NCBI RefSeq assembly: GCF_014297445.1
Contig: NZ_JACORU010000004.1
Span: 124,001-188,000, forward strand
Direction of reading: 5' to 3'
Origin: Ramlibacter albus
GTDB taxonomy: Bacteria > Pseudomonadota > Gammaproteobacteria > Burkholderiales > Burkholderiaceae_C
Length of the DNA: 64,000 nt
The notes beneath the pieces are model-generated. The model was not told the origin of the DNA. It saw nothing but the letters and a program-made list of their open reading frames with translations, and searched no databases. The translations under genes and the position numbers were made by a program. Numbering within the stretch: position 1 is the stretch's first letter; each line of letters begins with the position of its first letter. This document shows positions 17,946-27,224 of the stretch, in pieces.

Positions 17946-19106
17946 ATGACCGACGCCAGGAAACGTACCCTGCTGCAACTCGCCGCGCTCGCCGCCGCGA
18001 CCGCCGCCCTCACGGGCTGCGGCAAGACGGAAGCGCCCGCGCCCGCCCCGGCGCCTACGGCCGCTGCGCCTGCGCCGGCCCCGGCGCCAAAGCCCGAACC
18101 CCTGAAGATCGCCTTCGCCTACGTCGGCCCGGTGGGCGACGGCGGCTGGACCTTCGCGCACGACAACGGGCGCAAGGCCATCGAGAAGGAGTTCGGCGAC
18201 AAGGTCGTCACCAGCTACGTGGAGAAGGTGCCCGAAAGCGCCGACGCCGAGCGCGTGATGCGCGACATGGTGGCGCAGGGCAACAAGCTGATCTTCGGCA
18301 CCACGTTCGGCTACATGGAGCCGATGGCCAAGGTGGCCGCCGAGAACAAGGGCGTGAAGTTCGAGCACGCCACCGGCTACAAGACGTCGGAGAACATGCG
18401 CACGTACGACAGCCGCACCTACGAGGGCGCGTACATGGCCGGCGTGATCGCGGGCAAGATGACCAAGAGCAACACGCTCGGCGTGGTCGGCTCGATCCCG
18501 ATCCCCGAGGTGGTGCGCAACATCAACAGCTTCACGATGGGTGCGCAGTCGGTCAACCCGAAGGTCAAGACCAAGGTGGTCTGGGTGGGCGACTGGTTCA
18601 ACCCGCCGAAGGAAACCGAAGCGGCCACGGCCCTCATCAACGGCGGCGCCGACGTGCTGATGCAGAACACCGACTCGCCCGCCGTGCTGAAGACGGCCGA
18701 GAGCATGGGCAAGCGCGCGTTCGGCTGGGACAGCGACATGACGAGCTACGGCCCGAAGGCGCACCTCGGTTCCGCCGTGATCAACTGGGGCCCGTACTAC
18801 ATCAAGGCCGTGCGCGACGCGCTGGAGAACAAGTGGACGACCGGCCAGGCGTGGTGGGGCGTGAAGGAAGGCGCGATCGACTTCGTCTCCGTGGCCGCCG
18901 ACGTGCCGGACGACGCCAAGCAGGCACTCGAGAAGGTGAAGGCGGGCCTGAAGGACGGCAGCTTCGTCATCTGGAGGGGCCCGATCGTGGACAACACCGG
19001 CAAGGAAGTGCTGGCGAAGGACGCGGTGGCGGACGACAAGTTCCTCACGGGGATCAACTTCTACGTGAAGGGTGTCGAGGGCAAGGTCCCCGGCGAGAAG
19101 AAGTAA
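17946..19106 (+). CDS. BMP-family nucleoside-binding lipoprotein (ABC receptor)
   Basis: This 386-aa protein is a lipoprotein by sequence: a basic N-terminus, a hydrophobic stretch, and the lipobox LTGC with Cys25 as the likely acylation site. A flexible Ala/Pro linker (about 30-57) follows. The BMP (PF02608) body begins EPLKIAFAYVGPVGDGGWTF and contains the typical YEGAYMAGVIAGKMTK and GWDSDMTSYGPKAHLGS. The family binds purine nucleosides for uptake. ATG 17946 has a strong GGAGAAGGAA ribosome site; an upstream in-frame ATG at 17880 would overlap the permease gene and hide the signal peptide. A hairpin terminator follows. Confidence 0.95.
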   Translation: MTDARKRTLLQLAALAAATAALTGCGKTEAPAPAPAPTAAAPAPAPAPKPEPLKIAFAYVGPVGDGGWTFAHDNGRKAIEKEFGDKVVTSYVEKVPESADAERVMRDMVAQGNKLIFGTTFGYMEPMAKVAAENKGVKFEHATGYKTSENMRTYDSRTYEGAYMAGVIAGKMTKSNTLGVVGSIPIPEVVRNINSFTMGAQSVNPKVKTKVVWVGDWFNPPKETEAATALINGGADVLMQNTDSPAVLKTAESMGKRAFGWDSDMTSYGPKAHLGSAVINWGPYYIKAVRDALENKWTTGQAWWGVKEGAIDFVSVAADVPDDAKQALEKVKAGLKDGSFVIWRGPIVDNTGKEVLAKDAVADDKFLTGINFYVKGVEGKVPGEKK

Positions 19107-20195
<1,089 letters not shown>

Positions 20196-20205
20196 AATCA
20201 CGGGC

Positions 20206-20236
20206 AAAGGTCGCGCCCCGGCGGCCTTTTGCTTTT
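20206..20236 (+). terminator. Probable rho-independent terminator after the deaminase gene
   Basis: AAAGGTCGC (20206-20214) and GCGGCCTTT (20221-20229) pair across a GCCCCG loop with one G-T wobble. The stem continues into a TTTTGCTTTT tract. It lies 10 bp after the deaminase stop and before the second BMP gene. Confidence 0.6.
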
Positions 20237-20268
20237 CCTGCCAACCCGGGGCCATGTAGAGGACCACC

Positions 20269-21291
20269 ATGTACAAAAACCTCGCTGCCGCGCTCGCGGC
20301 CGCCTGTTTTGCCATTCCCCTGTTCGCCCAGAAACCCGAGCCGCTCAAGGTCGGCTTCGTCTACGTCGCGCCGCTGGGCGACGCGGGCTGGGTGCGCCAG
20401 CACGACGAAGGCCGCAAGGCGGTCGACAAGGCGCTCGGCGACAAGGTCAAGACCACCTACGTCGAGAACGTGCCCGAGGGGCCGGATGCCGAACGCGTGA
20501 TCCGTGACCTCGCGCAGCAAGGCCACAAGCTCATCTTCACGCCCAGCTTCGGCTACATGGAGCCGACGCTGAAGGTGGCCAAGGAATTCCCGGGCGTGAA
20601 GTTCGAGTCGATCACCGGCTACAAGACCGCGGACAACGTGTCGGTCGCGAACGCCCGCTATTACGAAGGCCGCTACCTCGCGGGCATCGCGGCCGGCCGC
20701 ATGACGAAGACGCATGTCGCGGGCTACGTCGCCGGCTTCCCGATCCCCGAAGTGCTGCAAGGCATCAACGCGTTCACGCTCGGCATGCGCTCGGTGGACC
20801 CGAAGGCGACCGTCAAGGTCGTGTGGCTCGGCACGTGGTTCGACCCTGCCAAGGAACGCGACGCGGCGATCACGCTCATGAACCAGGACGCCGACGTGCT
20901 GGCCTTCCACACCGGCAGCACGGCCGTCATGGCCGCCGCGCAGGAGCGCGGCAAGCTCGCCATCGGCTACCACTCCGACATGCGCAAGGTCGCGCCCGAC
21001 GCGCAGCTGCTCGCGGTGACGCACCACTGGGGCGACTACTACACGCAGCGCGCCAAGGCGGTGCTCGACGGCACCTGGAAGCCGGGCAACGTGTGGGGCG
21101 GCGTGAAGGAAGGCATGGTGCGCGTGGAAGGCTTCGGCCCCAAGGTGCCCAAGGCGGTGCAGGACGAGGTGCTGGCGCGCCAGCGCGACATCGCGAGCGG
21201 CAAGCTCAAGCCCTTCGGCACCATGACCGACGAGCAGATACTGAATATGAAGGAACTGGTATCGGGCGTGGCCGGCAAGCTCCCACAATAG
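20269..21291 (+). CDS. Second BMP-family substrate-binding protein
   Basis: This 340-aa periplasmic receptor is clearly related to the lipoprotein at 17946: both share EPLKxxFxYVxPxGDxGW, AERVxRDxxxQGxKLIF, FGYMEP, FPIPEV and WGGVKEGMV-like stretches. Here the N-terminus is an ordinary signal peptide (MYKNLAAALAAACFAIPLFAQ) with no lipobox cysteine after the cleavage site. It is therefore probably soluble in the periplasm rather than membrane-anchored. The ribosome site AGAGGACC precedes ATG 20269. No second set of permeases follows, so it may share the ABC transporter upstream. Guanine deaminase starts 6 bp after its stop, hinting at a guanine or guanosine ligand (inference). Confidence 0.93.
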   Translation: MYKNLAAALAAACFAIPLFAQKPEPLKVGFVYVAPLGDAGWVRQHDEGRKAVDKALGDKVKTTYVENVPEGPDAERVIRDLAQQGHKLIFTPSFGYMEPTLKVAKEFPGVKFESITGYKTADNVSVANARYYEGRYLAGIAAGRMTKTHVAGYVAGFPIPEVLQGINAFTLGMRSVDPKATVKVVWLGTWFDPAKERDAAITLMNQDADVLAFHTGSTAVMAAAQERGKLAIGYHSDMRKVAPDAQLLAVTHHWGDYYTQRAKAVLDGTWKPGNVWGGVKEGMVRVEGFGPKVPKAVQDEVLARQRDIASGKLKPFGTMTDEQILNMKELVSGVAGKLPQ

Positions 21292-21297
21292 GGGGCC

Positions 21298-22587
21298 ATG
21301 AGAGCGTATCGCGCCGCCATCCTCCGCTTCCGGGACCGCGAGGCCGTCTACGAGAGTGACGGCCTGCTCGTGGTCGGGCCCGATGCTTCCGGGCGCAAGG
21401 TCGTGCGGGCGGTGGGTGCTTATGACCAGCTCGCGCCCAACTACCCCGGCATCACGGTCGAACACTTCCCGGGGCGCATCCTCGCGCCCGGCTTCATCGA
21501 CCTGCACATCCACTTCCCGCAGACCGACGTGATCGGCTCTCCCGCCGAAGGCCTGCTGCCCTGGCTGGAGAACTACACCTTCCCGCACGAGTCGCGCTTC
21601 GCCGACCACGCGTATGCGGTGGGCGTGGCCCAGGTCTTCCTCGACGAGCTGCAGCGCAACGGCGTGACGAGCGCGCTGGCGTTCGCCACTTCGCACCCGC
21701 ACTCGGTCGATGCGCTGATGGAAGCCGCGCAGGAGCGCCGCATGCGCCTCATCGCGGGCAAGGTGCTGCAGGACCGGCACTCGCCCGACGGTGTGCGCGA
21801 CGAGACGGAACAATCGCTCGTCGACACGGAAGCACTGATCCGTCGCTGGCACGGCGTGGACCGGTTGGGCTACGCCATCACGCCGCGCTTCGCGCCGAGC
21901 TGCAGCGAGGCGCAGCTGCGCGGTGCCGGTGAACTCGCGGCGCAGCACAAGGACGTCTGGATCCAGTCGCACGTGGCGGAGAACCGCGACGAGATCCGCT
22001 GGGCGCGCGAGCTGTTTCCCTCGGCACGCAGCTACCTCTCGATCTACGACGACTTCGGCCTGATGCGCGAGCGTGCCATCTACGCGCACTGCATCCACTT
22101 CGACGATGCCGACCGGGCGCTGATGCGGGACACGGGTTCGGCCGCCGCGGTGAGCCCCACCAGCAACCTGTTCCTCGGCAGCGGCTTCTTCGACTACGAA
22201 GGCGCCCGGCGCATCGGCTTCAAACACGGCCTCGCCAGCGACGTCGGCGGCGGCACCAGCTTCAGCCCTTTCCACACCATGCTGGCCGCGTACTACGTGG
22301 GCCGCGAGGGGCAGACCAAGCCCGGCGTGAGCCTGCCGCCGCAGGAGCTGTGGTGGCAGCACACGGCGGGCGCCGCCGAGGCGCTCGGCCTGGGTGGCGT
22401 GATCGGCAACCTGCAGCCCGGCTGCGAGGCGGACTTCGTGGTGCTCGACCCGAAGGCCACGCCCCTGCTCGCGCGCAAGACGGCGAACGCGGGTTCGCTG
22501 GACGAACTGCTCTTCGCGATGATCGTGCTCGGCGACGACCGCGTGGTCGACCGCGTGGTCATCGACGGGCAGGGGAAACACGGTTAG
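21298..22587 (+). CDS. guaD: Guanine deaminase
   Basis: This 429-aa amidohydrolase converts guanine to xanthine and ammonia. The metal-binding and active-site motifs are all present: GFIDLHIHFPQTD (about residues 65-77), QSHVAENRDEI, AHCIHFDDAD and LASDVGGGTSFSPFHTM. These, together with the PQTD after the HIH pair, are diagnostic of GuaD rather than other amidohydrolases. Length matches the family. It starts 6 bp downstream of the second BMP gene with GGGGG as the likely ribosome site, so the two are probably cotranscribed. Its product xanthine is the substrate of XdhAB encoded at 9652-13403. Confidence 0.95.
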   Translation: MRAYRAAILRFRDREAVYESDGLLVVGPDASGRKVVRAVGAYDQLAPNYPGITVEHFPGRILAPGFIDLHIHFPQTDVIGSPAEGLLPWLENYTFPHESRFADHAYAVGVAQVFLDELQRNGVTSALAFATSHPHSVDALMEAAQERRMRLIAGKVLQDRHSPDGVRDETEQSLVDTEALIRRWHGVDRLGYAITPRFAPSCSEAQLRGAGELAAQHKDVWIQSHVAENRDEIRWARELFPSARSYLSIYDDFGLMRERAIYAHCIHFDDADRALMRDTGSAAAVSPTSNLFLGSGFFDYEGARRIGFKHGLASDVGGGTSFSPFHTMLAAYYVGREGQTKPGVSLPPQELWWQHTAGAAEALGLGGVIGNLQPGCEADFVVLDPKATPLLARKTANAGSLDELLFAMIVLGDDRVVDRVVIDGQGKHG

Positions 22588-22633
22588 CACGCCAACTGCT
22601 TCCTGACAGAATCCGCCGCATCAGGAGGTCCCG

Positions 22634-23554
22634 ATGGCAGCAGTTACGTGGTCCGGCGGCACCGAGCACTGGACGAACAAGGGCGACGACGTGCGCCTGT
22701 TCCTGTGGCACAAGAAGGCGAAGGACGGCGTCCCGCACAAGGGGACGGTTTTCTTCGTGCACGGTTCGTCGATGGCTTCGCAGCCCACGTTCGACCTCCA
22801 CGTTCCCGGGCGGCCCTACTCGTCGGCGATGGACTGGTTCACCGACCAGGGCTACGACACGTGGACCATGGACAACGAGGGCTACGGCCGCTCCTCCAAG
22901 CACCGCGACCACAACAGCGACATCAGTTGCGGCGCCGACGACCTGGCGGCGGGCACGGAGTACGTGACGCGCGTGACCGGGGTGAAGCAGTTCCTCATGT
23001 ACGGCATCTCTTCCGGCGCGCTGAAGGCGGCCTTGTTCGCGCAGCGCCACCCGGACCGCGTGGCGAAGCTCGCACTCGACGCATTCGTCTGGACAGGCGA
23101 GGGCGCGCACACGCTTGAGCAGCGGCGCAAGAAGCTGCCCGAGTTCCTGGCGAAGAACCGCCGGCCCGCCGACCGCGCCTTCGTGCACAGCATCTTCAAC
23201 CGCGACCACCCCGGCACCGCGGACGACGCGACGGTCGAAGCTTTCGCCGACGCGATCCTCACGCTCGACGACTCGCTGCCGACCGGCACGTACGTCGACA
23301 TGTGCTCGAAGCTGCCGCTCGTCGACCCGGAAAAGATCGACGTGCCCACGATCATCCTGCGCGGCGAGTACGACGGCATCGCGGCGTTCGATGACCTGAT
23401 AGAGTTCTTCAAGCGCCTGCCCAACACCAACAAGCAGTTCAGCGTGATGAAGGGCATCTCGCACGCGAGCTTCCAGCAGAAGAACTACATGATGGTCTAC
23501 CACATCCTGCATTCGTTCTTCACGCTGCCCGACCCGGTGTACACAGGGGGATGA
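22634..23554 (+). CDS. Alpha/beta hydrolase of unknown substrate
   Basis: This 306-aa protein has an alpha/beta-hydrolase fold. An oxyanion-type HG (43-44 in FFVHGSSM) is followed by the nucleophile elbow G124-I-S126-S-G128, then a candidate acid in RGEYDGIAA and a candidate His in GISHASFQQKN. No signal peptide, so it is cytoplasmic. A strong AGGAGGTC ribosome site precedes ATG 22634. The Bug receptor starts 4 bp after its stop, so the two are likely cotranscribed and the hydrolase may process a carboxylate or ester taken up by that system (inference). Substrate cannot be assigned. Confidence 0.88.
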   Translation: MAAVTWSGGTEHWTNKGDDVRLFLWHKKAKDGVPHKGTVFFVHGSSMASQPTFDLHVPGRPYSSAMDWFTDQGYDTWTMDNEGYGRSSKHRDHNSDISCGADDLAAGTEYVTRVTGVKQFLMYGISSGALKAALFAQRHPDRVAKLALDAFVWTGEGAHTLEQRRKKLPEFLAKNRRPADRAFVHSIFNRDHPGTADDATVEAFADAILTLDDSLPTGTYVDMCSKLPLVDPEKIDVPTIILRGEYDGIAAFDDLIEFFKRLPNTNKQFSVMKGISHASFQQKNYMMVYHILHSFFTLPDPVYTGG

Positions 23555-23558
23555 AGCG

Positions 23559-24530
23559 ATGCGAAACACGGTCCGCGCAGTTCTCCTCAGTGCCGTGCTC
23601 GCAATCGCTCCCCTGGCCGGCACGGCGCAGGCCTCGTACCCGAACAAGCCGATCCGGCTCGTCGTGCCTTTCGCGCCCGGTGGCTTCACCGACGTCGTCG
23701 CGCGCATCCTCGGGCAGAAGCTCTCCGTTGCGATGGGGCAGCAGGTCGTCGTCGACAACAAGCCCGGCGCCGGTTCCACCATCGGCACGGATTTCGTCGC
23801 GAAGTCGGCGCCCGACGGCTACACGCTGCTCATGGTGTCCAGCACGCATGTGATCAGCCCCTGGATCTACAAGTCGCTGCCGTACGACCCGCTCAAGAGC
23901 TTCAGTGTCGTCGGCAAGCTCGCGGACTCGGCGTATGTGCTGCTCGTGAACCCGAAAGTGCCCGCGAAGAACGTGCAGGAGTTCATCGCGCTGGCGAAGG
24001 CGCAGCCGAACCAGGTGCACTACGCGTCGTCTGGCAACGGCAGCGCGCAGCACCTGATGGGCGGCCTGTTCGTCGCACTCACCGGCGCGCCGCTGAAGCA
24101 CGTGCCCTATCGCGGCAGCGGCGGCGCCGCGCAGGACCTCGTCGCGGGTGTGGTCGAGAGCAGCTTCGCGGGCGTGCCCAATGCGCTGGCGCAGGTGCCC
24201 GCGGGACGGTTGCGCGCGCTGGCCGTGACCACCGGCAAGCGCTGGCCCACCTTGCCCGACGTCCCCACGATGAAGGAAGCCGGCGTGCCCGATTACGACG
24301 CTTCGGTATGGCTTGCGCTGCTCGCGCCCGCGGGCACGCCGCGCGAGGTCGTCATGAAGCTCAATGCCGAAGTCGCGAAGGCCATGGGCAGCGCCGACAC
24401 GCGCAAGGCGCTGGAGGATGCGGGCGTGGAGCCGGCGTCTTCCACGCCCGAGGAGATGGCGGCGTACATGGCCGAGGAGCTGGCGCGCTGGGGCAAGGTG
24501 GTGAAGGAAGCGAACATCAAGCTCGACTGA
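23559..24530 (+). CDS. Bug-family tripartite tricarboxylate transporter receptor (TctC-like)
   Basis: This 323-aa periplasmic solute receptor has a signal peptide ending GTAQA (about residues 1-25). The Bug hallmark YPNKPIRLVVPFAPGG follows, then VDNKPGAGSTIGTDFVAK, HVPYRGSGGAAQDLVAGVV, and the LAPAGTPREVVMKLNAEV C-terminal segment. Bug proteins bind organic acids and related compounds and are heavily expanded in Comamonadaceae and Alcaligenaceae. No TctA/TctB partner adjoins it; tctBA lies 18 kb away at 42039-44048. It follows the hydrolase with a 4-bp gap. Ligand unknown. Confidence 0.95.
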   Translation: MRNTVRAVLLSAVLAIAPLAGTAQASYPNKPIRLVVPFAPGGFTDVVARILGQKLSVAMGQQVVVDNKPGAGSTIGTDFVAKSAPDGYTLLMVSSTHVISPWIYKSLPYDPLKSFSVVGKLADSAYVLLVNPKVPAKNVQEFIALAKAQPNQVHYASSGNGSAQHLMGGLFVALTGAPLKHVPYRGSGGAAQDLVAGVVESSFAGVPNALAQVPAGRLRALAVTTGKRWPTLPDVPTMKEAGVPDYDASVWLALLAPAGTPREVVMKLNAEVAKAMGSADTRKALEDAGVEPASSTPEEMAAYMAEELARWGKVVKEANIKLD

Positions 24531-24598
24531 TCGAGACGTCCGTATCGTGGCAGTGGAGGGCGTCGCTCGATAGATTCAGTCCCGTCCTGGAGGGCTGA

Positions 24599-25831
24599 AT
24601 GATGGATCGCAACCCGGCAACCCGCGGCGGCTTTTTCGCGTCGCCGCGCACCCTGGCCTTCGTGGCTGCCGCGAGCCTGGGGCTCGCAACCGCGGCTGCG
24701 GCGCAGCCGGTCCGCGTGGGCCTGATCGGCCCGTTCACCGGCGGCTCGGCCGACTTCGGCAACAGCGTCCGCTACGGCGCCGAGCTCGCGGTCAAGGAGA
24801 TCAACGAGGTCGGCGGCTACCTCGGCCGCAAGCTCGAGCTCGTCGTGCGCGACGACAAGGCCGACCCCGAGACCGGCCTGAAGGCGGCGCAGGACCTCGT
24901 GCTGCGCGAGAAGGTGGACTTCACGATCGGCTTTTGCAACACCGGCGTCGCGATGAAGTCGCTGGACGTGTTCCAGGCGAACCGCAACCTGCTCATGGTG
25001 CCGTGTTCGCAGGGCACGGCCGTGACGACGAAGTTCCCCGCGGCGCAGAGCTACGTGTTCCGCGTGGCGCCGCCGGACGCCACCAACGCGAAGTTCCTCG
25101 TGTCCGAGATCGTGGACCGGCGCAAGCTCAGGAGCGTCGCCATCTTCGCGGACGAAACGGGCTACGGGTCCGGCGGGCTGAACGACCTGCAGTCGGAGCT
25201 GGCCAAGCGGGGCCTCGCGGCGAAGTACGTGGCCCGCTTTCCCCTGGGCGTCGCGAGCCTCGCCGCCCAGATGCGCGCCGCGAAGGAGGCGCGCGTGGAC
25301 GCGATCGTTGCCTACACGGTAGGCCCCGAACAGGCCGTCGCGGTCAAGTCGCGGCAGGAAGCCGGCCTGGCCGCCCCGTTCTTCGCGCCTTGGCCGCTGT
25401 CGTTCCGCAGCGTGCTCGAGGCCGCCGGCCCGGCGGCGCTGGAGGGGACGATGATGGTGCAGACCATCGTCCACGACACGCTCAACGAGCGCCGCGCCTC
25501 CTTCCTCGCGCGCTACTCGCGCCATGCCGGCGAACCGCGCATCGGCTCGCTCATGTCGGCGGCACAAAGCTACGACGCGGTGCACCTGATGCTTCGCGCC
25601 GTCTTCATCGCGCGAAGCACCCAGGGCGACGCGCTCAAGAAGGCGCTCGAGTCCATGGAGAACCCCTACCAGGGCGTCGTCACCACCTACGTGCGGCCGT
25701 TCACCCCCGACGACCACGAGGCGTTCAGCGAGAACATGCTGTTCCTCGGCGTGTGGAAGAAGGGCCAGATCGAGTATTTCTACCCGGAAGACGCCAAGCG
25801 CGCGGGCTACGTGCGCCGCAAGGAACGCTAG
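24599..25831 (+). CDS. Branched-chain-amino-acid-type ABC substrate-binding protein
   Basis: This 410-aa protein is a Peripla_BP_6 (LivJ-like) receptor. The signal peptide runs to about residue 36 (ATAAAAQ), then VRVGLIGPFTGGSADFGNSV and the usual INEVGGYLGRKLELVVRDDKADPETG region. Tandem ATGs occur at 24599 and 24602; GGAGGG upstream fits the second slightly better. The family binds amino acids, amides, urea or aromatic acids. No ABC permease or ATPase genes are nearby, so it is an orphan receptor. Its stop shares CTAG with the convergent dCMP deaminase stop. Confidence 0.92.
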   Translation: MMDRNPATRGGFFASPRTLAFVAAASLGLATAAAAQPVRVGLIGPFTGGSADFGNSVRYGAELAVKEINEVGGYLGRKLELVVRDDKADPETGLKAAQDLVLREKVDFTIGFCNTGVAMKSLDVFQANRNLLMVPCSQGTAVTTKFPAAQSYVFRVAPPDATNAKFLVSEIVDRRKLRSVAIFADETGYGSGGLNDLQSELAKRGLAAKYVARFPLGVASLAAQMRAAKEARVDAIVAYTVGPEQAVAVKSRQEAGLAAPFFAPWPLSFRSVLEAAGPAALEGTMMVQTIVHDTLNERRASFLARYSRHAGEPRIGSLMSAAQSYDAVHLMLRAVFIARSTQGDALKKALESMENPYQGVVTTYVRPFTPDDHEAFSENMLFLGVWKKGQIEYFYPEDAKRAGYVRRKER

Positions 25832-26385
25832 ACGTCGTTCTCGCCCCTGGACATGGGGGCGAGCTGGAGCGCACCCGCGAGGTCGCGCGACCAGCCGTAT
25901 GCACCCGGGTCGAACGCTTCCATCGACTCGCACTTCACGCCGCTGGCCGCGAACATCTTCAGCGCGGCCTGGTTCTCGGCGGCGTGGTGCTTCTTCTCGC
26001 GCAGGTACACCACGTTGCGGATGCCCGCCTGGATGATCGCCTGCGCGCAGCGCGGGCAGGGGAACTGGGTCGTGTAGATCGTCGCCTCGCGCAGCGGGTG
26101 CACCACGCAATTGAGGATGGCGTTGATCTCCGCGTGCACCACGTAGCTGTGGCGCGAGTGGAAAGGGTCTTCGTCGTTGTCGGACCAGTACACCGGGTCG
26201 CCGTCGTCGCAGCCGCGCGGCAGGCCGTTGTAGCCCACCCCCAGGATGCGCTGGTCCGGCGAGACGATGGACGCGCCGTTGCGCGCCCGGTGGTCCTTGG
26301 AGCGCGCCGATGCAAGCAACGCCACGCCCATGAACATCTCGTGCCAGCCGATGAGGGCCTTGGGGCGGTTGGCGTCGGTGCTCAT
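25828..26385 (-). CDS. Deoxycytidylate (dCMP) deaminase-type cytidine deaminase family enzyme
   Basis: This 185-aa zinc enzyme would deaminate dCMP to dUMP for thymidylate supply. The catalytic HAE motif is at residues 84-86 (VVHAEINAIL), and the zinc ligands are in P109-C110-x-x-C113 (FPCPRCAQAI). The ILGVGYNGLPRG and DEDPFHSRHSYVVHAE segments are typical of dCMP deaminases and ComEB, as opposed to free cytidine deaminases. The start at ATG 26385 is chosen because the protein begins at the usual family distance before WHEMFMGVALLAS; an open extension upstream has no support. It converges with the ABC receptor gene. Confidence 0.9.
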   Translation of the reverse strand: MSTDANRPKALIGWHEMFMGVALLASARSKDHRARNGASIVSPDQRILGVGYNGLPRGCDDGDPVYWSDNDEDPFHSRHSYVVHAEINAILNCVVHPLREATIYTTQFPCPRCAQAIIQAGIRNVVYLREKKHHAAENQAALKMFAASGVKCESMEAFDPGAYGWSRDLAGALQLAPMSRGENDV

Positions 26386-26523
26386 GGGTGAAATGCTACA
26401 TGAGACGGGCGCGCGGGCCGGCAAGCTCATCTGTTCCGTTCCCGTCCTACACCGGATTGCGCCGAGCGCGGGAAGCGTGCGCCCGGGGTGGCATCTACGA
26501 TGGATTCCATCGGAGACAACGCC

Positions 26524-26808
26524 ATGCTGAACGCCCTGCTGGACCCCCAGACGCAAGAACCGCGCAGCCCCGGTTTCTGGTGGGCCTTCGGCGCGCTGGC
26601 CGCACTGCTGCTCGCCACCTTCTGGCTCGTCTGCAACGCGCAGGTCGAGCGGGCCGAGGCCCGCAGGACGGAAAGCAGCCTGGCGCAGGTGGCCCTGGCC
26701 GACTGCCTGCAGTACATCCCCGGCGCCACGATCGGCAGCTGCACGCAGCGCATCGCGCCGGCGCCCGGCGACGGTGCGACGCAACAAGTGTCATTCAACG
26801 CACGCTGA
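26524..26808 (+). CDS. Small single-pass membrane protein of unknown function
   Basis: This 94-aa protein has one transmembrane segment (about residues 20-38, WWAFGALAALLLATFWLVC) followed by a short Cys-containing tail. ATG 26524 has CGGAG nine bases upstream; earlier in-frame ATGs at 26488 and 26500 lack a comparable site. No family recognised. A second small unknown gene follows after 16 bp, so they may be cotranscribed. Confidence 0.6.
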   Translation: MLNALLDPQTQEPRSPGFWWAFGALAALLLATFWLVCNAQVERAEARRTESSLAQVALADCLQYIPGATIGSCTQRIAPAPGDGATQQVSFNAR

Positions 26809-26824
26809 CAACGAGGGAGGCGCC

Positions 26825-27145
26825 ATGAACCCGAGGACCCTGGCAAGCGTCGACTCGCGAGCCTTCACGCGCGACGAATCGCTCGAGACCTGCGAGGAGC
26901 TGGAGCAGGGCGGGCAAGCCCGCTACTGCCCCACGGACCTGCTCGCCGACTTCGCGCTGTTGATGGCCGGCCACGGCCGCTGCATCTGCACGTCGATGAT
27001 GCTCGGCGACCGCGAGTACGCGATGTGGCAGATCGCCTGCGCGAGCGCGATGGACGACGCGCAGCTCTGCGCCGTCGCCAAGCGGCTGTTCGCGTACTTC
27101 GACGATCCGCAGCACACGGGCATGCCGGTGCTCGGCACGGCTTAG
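26825..27145 (+). CDS. Small cytosolic protein of unknown function
   Basis: This 106-aa protein has no signal peptide or membrane helix. It is unusually Cys- and Met-containing for this region (TCEELEQGG, RYCPTDLL, GRCICTSMMLG, WQIACASA). ATG 26825 has a strong GAGGGAGG ribosome site. I do not recognise the family. The Cys positions do not form an obvious CxxC metal site except C-I-C. It ends 80 bp before the convergent recJ stop. Confidence 0.6.
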   Translation: MNPRTLASVDSRAFTRDESLETCEELEQGGQARYCPTDLLADFALLMAGHGRCICTSMMLGDREYAMWQIACASAMDDAQLCAVAKRLFAYFDDPQHTGMPVLGTA

Positions 27146-27149
27146 TTCG

Positions 27150-27224
27150 CGGCGCCGGGCCGCCCCAACCCGCGAAAGCCCCCTCGGGGGGCAGCGATCC
27201 TCGCGAAGCGGGGAGCGTGGGGGC
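27150..27224 (+). repeat. GC-rich hairpin element between convergent genes
   Basis: GCCCCC (27178-27183), loop TCG, then GGGGGC (27187-27192) form one stem. A second GGGGGC at 27219-27224 can pair with the same left arm as an alternative long-range stem enclosing GCAGCGATCC and GCGGGGAGCG. It lies between the unknown 106-aa gene and the recJ stop, so it may terminate both directions. From memory, elements of the form CCCCCTCGGGGGGCAGCGA...GGAGCGTGGGGGC recur downstream of genes in Comamonadaceae; this recollection was not checked. Confidence 0.5.
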
